64,000 nt of DNA from Desulfitobacterium dichloroeliminans LMG P-21439 (GTDB taxonomy: Bacteria; Bacillota; Desulfitobacteriia; Desulfitobacteriales; Desulfitobacteriaceae), in contig NC_019903.1 in assembly GCF_000243135.2 (NCBI RefSeq), forward strand, positions 1,650,001-1,714,000. Reading direction: 5' to 3'. Below are positions 9,672-16,722 of the stretch, in pieces; position 1 is the stretch's first letter; the number at the start of each line of letters is the position of its first letter. The notes under the pieces are model-generated. The model was given only the letters and a program-made list of their open reading frames with translations. It had not been told where the DNA came from and searched no databases. A program made the position numbers and the translations under genes.

Positions 9672-10673
9672 ATGGCAAAGATGTATTATGATTCCGATGC
9701 AAGTTTAGAGTTACTTCAAGGTAAAAAAATTGCAGTAATGGGTTACGGGAGCCAAGGTCATGCTCAAGCCCAGAACTTAAAAGATTCCGGTCTTGACGTC
9801 GTCGTGGGTCTACGCACTGATTCCCGTCGCTGGAAACAAGCTGAAGCGGCTGGATTGAAAGTAGCTACTGTAGCCGATGCGGCTGCTCAAGCAGATGTTA
9901 TCCAAATCCTTCTGCCTGATGAGCGCCAAGCGGCTGTCTATGAAAAGGATATCAAACCGAACCTAACAGCAGGCAAATGCTTGATCTTCTCCCATGGCTT
10001 TAACATCCACTATGGACAAATCGTACCTCCTGCTGATGTGGATGTATTCATGGTTGCTCCGAAGAGCCCCGGCCACTTGGTACGCAGAACCTATGAAGAA
10101 GGGGCAGGGGTCCCTGGCTTAATCGCAGTTCATCAAGATGCTAGCGGTCGTGCCCATGATCTCGCTCTGGCTTATGCAAAGGGTATCGGTTGTACTCGTG
10201 CAGGAGTTCTAGAGACCACCTTCAAGGAAGAAACTGAAACCGACCTCTTCGGAGAACAAGCCGTTCTTTGCGGTGGGGTATCCGAATTGATCAAAGCTGG
10301 ATTTGATACATTAGTTGAAGCAGGTTATCAACCGGAGAGCGCTTATTTCGAGTGCTTGCATGAAATGAAGCTCATCGTTGATCTGATCTATGAAGGCGGT
10401 ATGAGCTGGATGCGTTACTCAATCTCTGATACCGCAGAGTATGGCGATATGGTCGTAGGAAAGCGGATCATCACCGATGAAACCCGTAAAGAAATGAAAA
10501 AGGTTCTTGCGGAAATCCAAGACGGTACCTTTGCTAAGAACTGGCTCTTAGAAAACCAAACCAATCGTCCTTTCTTTAATGCCACCGAACGTAAAGACGC
10601 CGATCATCAAATTGAAAAAGTCGGAGCTGAACTTCGTGGTATGATGCCCTTTATCAAAAAACGCGGCATCTAG
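9672..10673 (+). CDS. ilvC: ketol-acid reductoisomerase (class I)
   Basis: Isomerises and reduces acetolactate to 2,3-dihydroxyisovalerate. 333 aa, the class I length. The nucleotide motif [17 protein letters not shown] is near residues 25-41. The following loop [13 protein letters not shown] carries Arg/Ser residues typical of NADPH preference. The C-terminal metal-binding segment has [28 protein letters not shown] precedes ATG 9672. It is the fifth ilv gene of the locus. Confidence 0.96.
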   Translation: MAKMYYDSDASLELLQGKKIAVMGYGSQGHAQAQNLKDSGLDVVVGLRTDSRRWKQAEAAGLKVATVADAAAQADVIQILLPDERQAAVYEKDIKPNLTAGKCLIFSHGFNIHYGQIVPPADVDVFMVAPKSPGHLVRRTYEEGAGVPGLIAVHQDASGRAHDLALAYAKGIGCTRAGVLETTFKEETETDLFGEQAVLCGGVSELIKAGFDTLVEAGYQPESAYFECLHEMKLIVDLIYEGGMSWMRYSISDTAEYGDMVVGKRIITDETRKEMKKVLAEIQDGTFAKNWLLENQTNRPFFNATERKDADHQIEKVGAELRGMMPFIKKRGI

Positions 10674-10775
10674 TTTATCCCCCATAGGATATAGAGTCTC
10701 CCGCACCAGTTACCTTGTCATTTGTCTCGATGGAATGATGGTTCATCCCACCAAGAGATCGTTAATAAAGTCGTT

Positions 10776-10821
10776 TATAATTACACATGTGTGCGCTTTG
10801 TTCGAGATAAACAAAGCGCAC
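10776..10821 (+). promoter_or_regulatory. -10 box followed by an 11-bp perfect stem-loop ahead of leuC
   Basis: TATAAT at 10776-10781 (no convincing -35) is followed about ten bases later by GTGCGCTTTGT (10791-10801), a 9-base loop and ACAAAGCGCAC (10811-10821). No U-run follows, so it is not a standard terminator. If the -10 is real, the stem sits at the 5' end of a leuC transcript and could stabilise it; otherwise it may be an intercistronic processing stem. Confidence 0.5.
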
Positions 10822-10853
10822 CGTTCTATTGAGAGGAAAGGAATTGAGATAGT

Positions 10854-12119
10854 ATGGCAATGACGATCACTGAGAAGATTCTTGCCGAGCATGCAGGGCT
10901 GGATCGGGTTGTGCCCGGTCAGCTGATCACAGCGAAGCTTGATTTGACCTTAGCTAACGATATCACCGGTCCTGTCGCCATCCGGGAATTCGAGAAATTC
11001 GGGGTGGAAAACGTTTGGGACAAGAATAAGGTGGCCCTAGTTCCGGACCACTTTACCCCTAATAAGGATATTGCTTCCGCTGAGTTAAGCAAAGTCATGC
11101 GTGAATTTGCTAAAAAGCAAGAAATCGTTCATTACTGGGAACAAGGACGAGTCGGAGTAGAGCACTGTCTCCTTCCCGAACAAGGGGTCACCTTACCCGG
11201 TGACGTAATCATCGGTGCTGATTCCCATACCTGTACTTATGGTGCCTTAGGAGCTTTTGCAACGGGTGTCGGAAGTACGGACCTAGCCGCTGGAATGGCA
11301 ACGGGAGAAGCCTGGTTCAGAATTCCCGAGTCCATTAAATTTGTTTTCAAGGGCACAAACTTTCAACCTTGGGTGAGCGGTAAAGACCTGATTCTCTATA
11401 CTATTGGTAAAATCGGGGTGGATGGCGCTCGCTATCAGGCTATGGAATTTACCGGAGAGGGCATTGCTGCCTTATCCATGGATAGTCGTTTCACCATGTG
11501 CAATATGGCAGTGGAGGCTGGCGCTAAAAATGGCATTATCGCACCAGACCAAAAGACCTTGGACTATCTCCAAGCAAGAGCTAAACGTCCATATAAAGTC
11601 TATCATAGTGATCCTGATGCCGAATATGTGAAGGTTTACGAATGGGATGTTGCGGATATCCCTCTACAGGTGGCATTCCCGCACCTACCGGAGAACGCTA
11701 AGCCTGTTAGTGAAGGAAAAGGCATCAAAATTGATCAAGTGGTGATCGGTTCCTGTACGAATGGACGTTTAGAGGACCTTCGGGTAGCCGCTCAAATCAT
11801 GAGGGGTAAAAAGGTTTATTCCGATGTGCGCTTAATCGTGATTCCCGGCACTCAGGATATTTATAAGCAAGCTATGAAAGAAGGATTGCTGGATATCTTT
11901 ATCGATGCGGGGGCTGTGGTCAGCACTCCGACCTGTGGACCTTGTTTAGGTGGCTTTATGGGAATTCTCGCCAAAGGGGAAAGAGCCCTTTCAACAACGA
12001 ACCGTAATTTTGTAGGGCGTATGGGGCATCCGGAAAGTGAGGTTTATTTGGCAGGACCGGCAGTGGCGGCAGCTACTGCAATCGCCGGAGAAATCTCTCA
12101 TCCAGAGGAGGTGTTATAA
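10854..12119 (+). CDS. leuC: 3-isopropylmalate dehydratase, large subunit
   Basis: Aconitase-family [4Fe-4S] enzyme isomerising 2- to 3-isopropylmalate. 421 aa, matching the short archaeal/clostridial type. Cluster cysteines are in VIGSCTNGR and [32 protein letters not shown] is the conserved core. It works as a heteromer with LeuD, whose ATG overlaps the leuC TAA by one base, indicating translational coupling. Homoaconitase belongs to the same family; the leuD-leuB context favours leucine synthesis. Confidence 0.93.
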   Translation: MAMTITEKILAEHAGLDRVVPGQLITAKLDLTLANDITGPVAIREFEKFGVENVWDKNKVALVPDHFTPNKDIASAELSKVMREFAKKQEIVHYWEQGRVGVEHCLLPEQGVTLPGDVIIGADSHTCTYGALGAFATGVGSTDLAAGMATGEAWFRIPESIKFVFKGTNFQPWVSGKDLILYTIGKIGVDGARYQAMEFTGEGIAALSMDSRFTMCNMAVEAGAKNGIIAPDQKTLDYLQARAKRPYKVYHSDPDAEYVKVYEWDVADIPLQVAFPHLPENAKPVSEGKGIKIDQVVIGSCTNGRLEDLRVAAQIMRGKKVYSDVRLIVIPGTQDIYKQAMKEGLLDIFIDAGAVVSTPTCGPCLGGFMGILAKGERALSTTNRNFVGRMGHPESEVYLAGPAVAAATAIAGEISHPEEVL

Positions 12120-12607
12120 TGGCAAGAGCATGGAAATTTGGGGATGATATCGATACAGATGCTATTATACCGGCACGCCATATGAATCAATTCAGTCCTG
12201 AGCATTTAGCAGCCCACTGTATGGAAGATGCGGATGTTAATTTTGCCAAGGAAGTGAGGATTGGTGATGTCATCGTCGGCGGTAAAAACTTTGGCTGTGG
12301 ATCCTCGCGCGAACATGCCCCGGTAGCCATTAAGGCCGCAGGGGTGAAGGCCGTTATCGCAGAATCCTATGCTCGAATTTTTTATCGTAACTCATTAAAT
12401 ATTGGTATGCCTATTTTAGAGAGCCCTGAGGCTGTCCAAGGCATTGAAACAGGGGATGAAGTCAGCGTGGATTTAGAGTCGGGTAAGATCATTAATCTAA
12501 CAAAGAACACCGAATTCGAAGCACGACCTTTCCCTCCTTTTATGCAGGACTTGATTAAAACTGGGGGACTCATTCCATATGTGAAGGGGAGACGTGAAAA
12601 TGCCTAA
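12119..12607 (+). CDS. leuD: 3-isopropylmalate dehydratase, small subunit
   Basis: 162 aa swivelling-domain subunit, the short form that pairs with the 421-aa LeuC type. [17 protein letters not shown] (8-24) and [17 protein letters not shown] are the family signatures. It overlaps leuC by one base and its end overlaps the leuB start by 8 bases, so all three genes are coupled. Confidence 0.95.
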   Translation: MARAWKFGDDIDTDAIIPARHMNQFSPEHLAAHCMEDADVNFAKEVRIGDVIVGGKNFGCGSSREHAPVAIKAAGVKAVIAESYARIFYRNSLNIGMPILESPEAVQGIETGDEVSVDLESGKIINLTKNTEFEARPFPPFMQDLIKTGGLIPYVKGRRENA

Positions 12608-13658
12608 AATTGCTGTGTTGCCTGGGGATGGGATCGGTCAAGAGATTATTCCTCAAGCGGTGAGGGTGATCAAAGCCGTCTTAGGAACTAAAGAAGCAGA
12701 ATTTGAATTCAAGGAGTATCTTGTCGGTGGAGTAGCCATCGAATCGGTGGGAAAAGCTTTGCCGGATGAGACCTTGAGGGCCTGTCAAGAAGCTGATGCC
12801 GTCCTCTTAGGAGCAGTTGGAGGACCCAAATGGGATCATCTGCCATCCCCTGAACGACCAGAAACTGCAGCCCTTCTGGGTCTGCGCAAAGGTCTTAACT
12901 TCTATGCCAATATTCGCCCGGTGCGCATGCTTCCCAGCTTGATTTCCACCTCTACTCTCAAGGAAGAGGTCTTGGATGGGGTCGATATGGTGGTCATTCG
13001 GGAATTAACCGGAGGCGTTTATTTCGGGGAAAAGGGTCGCTCGGATAACCCTCGCGCCGCCTATGATACGATGTCCTATTCGGAAGAGGAGATTCGGCGC
13101 ATTCTCATAAAAGGCTTTGAAACGGCACAGATCCGTGGCAAAAAACTCTGCTCAGTAGATAAGGCTAATGTTTTAGAAACCTCACGTCTCTGGCGGGAGA
13201 TTGCAATTGAGCTCGCGAAAGACTATCCGGAAGTGGAGCTCACCCATCTTTTAGTGGATAATGCAGCTATGCAATTGGTGCGCAACCCCAAACAATTTGA
13301 TGTTATCGTTACGGAGAATATGTTCGGGGATATTCTCACGGACTTAGCTTCTATGTTGGGCGGCTCCATCGGTATGCTGTCTTCCGCAAGCCTTAATGGG
13401 ACGAAAGGGATGTATGAACCTGCCCACGGTTCTGCCCCGGATATTGCGGGTAAGAACTTGGCAAATCCTTTAGCTACTATTCTCTCGGCTGCCCTGATGC
13501 TGCGCTACACCTTCGCAATGGATGAGGAAGCTGCTCGCATCGAGGCTGCAGTGGAAAAAGTACTGGAACAAGGATATCGGACCGGAGATCTAGCACGACC
13601 TGGCGATAAAGTTCTAGGAACAGTGGAAATGACTGACGCAGTGTTGGCGGTATTGTAA
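12600..13658 (+). CDS. leuB: 3-isopropylmalate dehydrogenase
   Basis: NAD-dependent oxidative decarboxylation of 3-isopropylmalate. 352 aa from ATG 12600, eight bases after AAGGGGAG (12584-12591). An in-frame GTG at 12594 would sit only two bases from that site and is rejected. Core motifs: [10 protein letters not shown] at the N-terminus, [14 protein letters not shown], and the C-terminal [18 protein letters not shown]. It is the last gene of the locus and is followed by a strong terminator. leuA is not present before or after it. Confidence 0.95.
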   Translation: MPKIAVLPGDGIGQEIIPQAVRVIKAVLGTKEAEFEFKEYLVGGVAIESVGKALPDETLRACQEADAVLLGAVGGPKWDHLPSPERPETAALLGLRKGLNFYANIRPVRMLPSLISTSTLKEEVLDGVDMVVIRELTGGVYFGEKGRSDNPRAAYDTMSYSEEEIRRILIKGFETAQIRGKKLCSVDKANVLETSRLWREIAIELAKDYPEVELTHLLVDNAAMQLVRNPKQFDVIVTENMFGDILTDLASMLGGSIGMLSSASLNGTKGMYEPAHGSAPDIAGKNLANPLATILSAALMLRYTFAMDEEAARIEAAVEKVLEQGYRTGDLARPGDKVLGTVEMTDAVLAVL

Positions 13659-13684
13659 GAACATTGGATTGAAACTAGAACATA

Positions 13685-13735
13685 ACAGGGAGGTTTATTC
13701 GCTACTATGAGTAGTGAATAAACCTCCCTGTTTTT
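13685..13735 (+). terminator. intrinsic terminator of the ilv-leu operon
   Basis: ACAGGGAGGTTTATTC pairs with GAATAAACCTCCCTGT, followed by TTTTT. The stem is perfect over 16 bp, 26 bp after leuB. Confidence 0.9.
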
Positions 13736-14023
13736 AGTTTGTTAGCTTCTTAATTGGTCAAATAGAGCGTTAGTATTTGACTGGAGCATCAACGGAGTAT
13801 CTTATGAGTACTCATGGAGCACCTATTATTAATTCTATATCCCGTATAAGCAAACGGTATGTTACATATTTAACAAATGCAATTATAATGATGACAACAG
13901 GATAGATACATGTTTTGGATAAGAGAAATTAAGACATATAAGCTAAAGGAAAGATAGTTAAAAGGAATAAGAGATTAAATAGGACACCGCATGTGCGATT
14001 TTTCATTATGGTAGGAAAGAGGA

Positions 14024-14232
14024 ATGACCTTCATGGAGTACTTTGGAGAAGAGGCATTAGGCCTCATTGAAACTAGAGGAATGGTACCGGCCAAGGTGCA
14101 AGTGGAACATCAGATATCGCAAATCGAGCAACAGAGGTTAATTTCAAGGCCAATGAGGTTAGAGAACAGACTCTGAAGACCAGAGAAAGTGCTAATAGGT
14201 TAGAAGCAGAAATTATGAGTTTTAAAATATAA
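14024..14232 (+). pseudogene. chimeric remnant: BMC shell protein start joined to a chemoreceptor tail
   Basis: ATG 14024 follows AGGAAAGAGG. Residues 8-23 read GEEALGLIETRGMVPA, the N-terminal hallmark of bacterial microcompartment (BMC) shell proteins. After about base 14092 the frame loses BMC similarity and stops at 14176. From 14095 another frame runs to TAA 14232 with GTSDIANRATEVNFKANEVR, ending SANRLEAEIMSFKI; this is the coiled-coil C-terminus typical of methyl-accepting chemotaxis proteins. So two unrelated gene fragments meet at a deletion-like junction. No other BMC or chemotaxis gene lies in the window. The BMC assignment rests on about 16 residues and the MCP assignment on about 45. 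Confidence 0.6.
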
Positions 14233-14316
14233 TTTAGTCGCCAACTCAATAATCATTGAATGAATGAATACTTATTTAGGAATACTGATTGTAAACTCAA
14301 ATGGAGGGGATCAAGT

Positions 14317-14388
14317 ATGACTGAAAAAAGTAAGAAAACTAAAAAGAATGCTAAGCAATCGGAAAAGCAGAACAATTCAGGAGAATAA
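14317..14388 (+). CDS. 23-aa Lys-rich small protein
   Basis: ATG 14317 follows GGAGGGG (14303-14309) at ideal spacing, and the product MTEKSKKTKKNAKQSEKQNN plus three residues has 8 Lys. A hairpin follows at 14413-14442. The strong RBS plus terminator suggests a real small gene; the family is unknown. It could also be the fossil start of a longer gene. Confidence 0.45.
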   Translation: MTEKSKKTKKNAKQSEKQNNSGE

Positions 14389-14412
14389 TCTGGGGGAGTA
14401 GCCACAGAACTT

Positions 14413-14442
14413 GACACCAATCATTTACTAATGGTTGGTGTC
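14413..14442 (+). terminator. stem-loop after the 23-aa ORF
   Basis: GACACCAA (14413-14420) pairs with TTGGTGTC (14435-14442), followed by a short ATTTGTT. A weak intrinsic terminator. Confidence 0.5.
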
Positions 14443-14588
14443 ATTTGTTAATGAAAGTAAACATTATCCCAATTGTCAAGTTTCATTGACACAAAAAAGA
14501 TTCAATGCTACCATTATTATAAATATTAAAATTATAGAAAATTCTCTCTATTATTAACGTGAGAGAAGCAGAGAAAGGGGTGCTTTAC

Positions 14589-15539
14589 ATGAGAGGTTGG
14601 GTATTCACGGAAACGCACGTTCCATTAAAAATGGTTGAAAAACAAGACCCGGTAGTTGTACCCGGAGAAGTCATCATCGATGTTAAAGCAACCGGATTAT
14701 GTCACTCAGATGTGGCTGCGCTAGAAGATCCGGGCTGGATGAATCTGATTACTGCGGCCCCGCTGTATATGGGTCATGAGTGTGCCGGTGTCATCACCGA
14801 GGTCGGCGAAGGTGTGACCGGATTTAAAGTAGGTGACAGAGTTGGCGTTTGCCCGATTGCGAAAAGCACAGGGGAAGCGATTGGCTATCAAAGGGATGGC
14901 GGCTACGCTACTAAATGCTTAGTTCCAGCTGAATGCTTGGTTCCTATTCCGGATAATGTTAGTTTTGAGCAAGGGGCCGCGGCTACTGATGCCGGAATGA
15001 CTGCATATCACGCCATGTTTAGGATAGGCGGTGCCAAGAAAGGTATGAAGGTCGGCGTTATCGGGATCGGAGGACTAGGTCAATTTGCGGCACGGATGGC
15101 TGTTCTAAGAGGCTGTGAGGTTTACGCAGCTGAAATAAATCCCCAAGCGCGCGAACTCGGTAAAGAACTTGGCATTAAGGAAGTTTATGAGAATGTCTCG
15201 GATCTAGCTGAAGTTGGCTGTGAGCTCATCGTTGATTATGCCGGATTCGGCAGTACCACTGCTCAGGCACTTGAAGCTGTCGCTAAATTTGGACGGGTTG
15301 TCGTCGTCGGTATGGGTAAGCTTGAAGCGACAATTAGTACCTACACGTTGATTCTTAAGCAAGCCCAAGTATTAGGTAGCAATGGTGGCGACACTGAGGA
15401 TATCAAGGAAGTCTATGATTTCTTTGCCACGGGTATGCTCAATCTACAGCTTTCTACAATCCCATTTGATGAAATCAAAGATGGTCTTGATCGTCTCAAG
15501 CGTGGTGAAGTTAAAGGTCGGTTAGTTGCTGTGCTCTAA
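14589..15539 (+). CDS. zinc-type medium-chain alcohol dehydrogenase
   Basis: 316 aa from ATG 14589, eight bases after AAAGGGG. An upstream ATG at 14559 lacks an RBS. The GroES-like domain has the catalytic-zinc cysteine in GLCHSDVAAL and GHECAGVITEVGEGV; the Rossmann motif VIGIGGLGQFAARMA is in the middle. The four-cysteine structural-zinc lobe of classical ADH is missing (the segment reads CPIAKSTGEAIGYQRDGGYA), which explains the short length. Substrate cannot be inferred. It stands alone among gene debris and is followed by a terminator. Confidence 0.85.
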   Translation: MRGWVFTETHVPLKMVEKQDPVVVPGEVIIDVKATGLCHSDVAALEDPGWMNLITAAPLYMGHECAGVITEVGEGVTGFKVGDRVGVCPIAKSTGEAIGYQRDGGYATKCLVPAECLVPIPDNVSFEQGAAATDAGMTAYHAMFRIGGAKKGMKVGVIGIGGLGQFAARMAVLRGCEVYAAEINPQARELGKELGIKEVYENVSDLAEVGCELIVDYAGFGSTTAQALEAVAKFGRVVVVGMGKLEATISTYTLILKQAQVLGSNGGDTEDIKEVYDFFATGMLNLQLSTIPFDEIKDGLDRLKRGEVKGRLVAVL

Positions 15540-15591
15540 AAGAGTGTTAGCTATATTTTAAAACGTCGTTGTATGGAGATAGCATATTTTT

Positions 15592-15635
15592 ACATAAACC
15601 TCCCAGGCCTTATGATTAAGCCCGGGAGGTTTATG
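15592..15635 (+). terminator. intrinsic terminator after the dehydrogenase
   Basis: CATAAACCTCCC (15592-15603) pairs with GGGAGGTTTATG, followed by TTATT. The stem sequence resembles the terminator after leuB (AGGGAGGTTTAT shared). Confidence 0.7.
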
Positions 15636-15847
15636 TTATTAATTGAAATATTCCTAAAGCAGAAGCTAAAGCAACATTTTGGAATCTAATTTGAGAAAAC
15701 AAGTGCATACGCTCAGTTTTCTGGTTTGGCTTAAGACATAAACTACTTTATAATGTAATTGTGGGGACATTCACATGGGAAACATGCCTAAACTAGGACT
15801 ATATTTCACAAGGCGATTAATCTATTTTTTAGAAAGAAGTGATAATC

Positions 15848-16015
15848 ATGTTAAAAGGAAGATGGTGTTGCTTCAAAGGATTACCGTCAACCATCCCTGC
15901 TACTAGAGAAAAGAATAATGAATCGCTACAATGGAATGATCCCGTTGAAAGGGCAAAAGCAACAGATGGTCAATTCAAAGCGTATTTAGAATGCAATTGT
16001 AAAGGAAAAAGATAA
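15848..16015 (+). CDS. 55-aa hypothetical protein
   Basis: ATG 15848 follows AGAAAGAAGTG. The product starts MLKGRWCCFKGLPSTIPATR and ends YLECNCKGKR, with a Cys pair at 7-8 and a CNC near the end. A good terminator follows 25 bp later. No family is recognised. The paired cysteines could bind metal, which is speculation. Confidence 0.45.
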   Translation: MLKGRWCCFKGLPSTIPATREKNNESLQWNDPVERAKATDGQFKAYLECNCKGKR

Positions 16016-16276
16016 TGCCGAAATCGTTAGATGATCAAAAGGGCTTGCCGCCAAACGTTTGAAAATAAACGTAGGCGGTAGGCCCTTTTTTTGAAGTTGT
16101 CCATGCAAATTCTGATTCTTGTCCGATTTTGCCATTCTGCCGAAATTCTCTTTTTCGGTGCCGATGATTTGCTTGTTATCACCTTTGACATAAATACTTA
16201 CCACATCAGCAAGCTTCAATCGCGAATTATCCAGCTTAAATTCCTTACGAATACTTGCTACATCGTTTTTATTCAT
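15986..16276 (-). pseudogene. truncated DUF4317 gene
   Basis: From ATG 16276 (RBS AGGAGGAG) the product begins MNKNDVASIRKEFKLDNSRL and continues ADVVSIYVKGDNKQIIGTE, matching the start of DUF4317 proteins, which are normally near 400 aa. Similarity fades after about 60 residues; the frame then runs through the terminator of the facing 55-aa ORF. This is a 5' stub left by a deletion. The frame stays open to 15986, but the last third is probably not ancestral coding sequence. Confidence 0.55.
16041..16092. terminator. intrinsic terminator between the 55-aa ORF and the DUF4317 stub
   Basis: GGGCTTGCCGCC and GGCGGTAGGCCC pair (one wobble/mismatch region) with inner AAACGTTT/AAACG, followed by TTTTTTT on the + strand and preceded by AAAA. 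Confidence 0.75.
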
Positions 16277-16283
16277 TATGTAT

Positions 16284-16329
16284 CTCCTCCTGCCTTGTTG
16301 CCTTAATAAAGGTAACAAGGCAGGAGGAG
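16284..16329. repeat. 16-bp perfect inverted repeat containing the DUF4317 RBS
   Basis: CTCCTCCTGCCTTGTT (16284-16299) and AACAAGGCAGGAGGAG (16314-16329) are exact reverse complements around a 14-base loop that itself can pair (CCTT/AAGG). On the minus strand one arm carries AGGAGGAG, the Shine-Dalgarno of the DUF4317 stub. In RNA the site would be fully masked. Confidence 0.7.
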
Positions 16330-16405
16330 CATAGTCAATAAAAAAATGTCCATACAAGAAAAGAGATCAGATTACATTAGGTAATGAGATCTCAAAAAAG
16401 TAAGT

Positions 16406-16702
16406 CTACCAGGCCTTGCAAGTGGTACCAAAATACTTTACACATAACCGACAGTTCCAATCCGAACCCATTCTTGTTCGCGAGCAGGTGGGCTTTTCGT
16501 TTTGGATAGCGAAAAGTGGCCCGTTATTAATTACATAATCGTCTAGGTTATCATTCTCTAGGTTAGCATTCTTTAGCTTATCGTGTCCCTTTGAAAGGAA
16601 GGCAGAGGCTTGTTCCTCTGTCATGTCGTCACGACTTCCGCAATAGACTATTTCGCGAGTTTTATCGACGTATTTACTTTCAATTACCGGTCTTTTGAGC
16701 AT
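16406..16702 (-). CDS. 98-aa hypothetical protein
   Basis: ATG 16702, 20 bp downstream of the SNF2 stop, with GGAAGAAG upstream. The product begins MLKRPVIESKYVDKTREIVY and contains MTEEQASAFLSKGHDKL; the C-terminus has four Cys (PTCSRTR, CRLCVKYFGTTC). It is probably cotranscribed with the helicase gene. No family recognised; the Cys cluster suggests metal binding or disulfides. Confidence 0.5.
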   Translation of the reverse strand: MLKRPVIESKYVDKTREIVYCGSRDDMTEEQASAFLSKGHDKLKNANLENDNLDDYVINNGPLFAIQNEKPTCSRTRMGSDWNCRLCVKYFGTTCKAW

Positions 16703-16722
16703 GGAGATTCTTCTTCCGTTGT

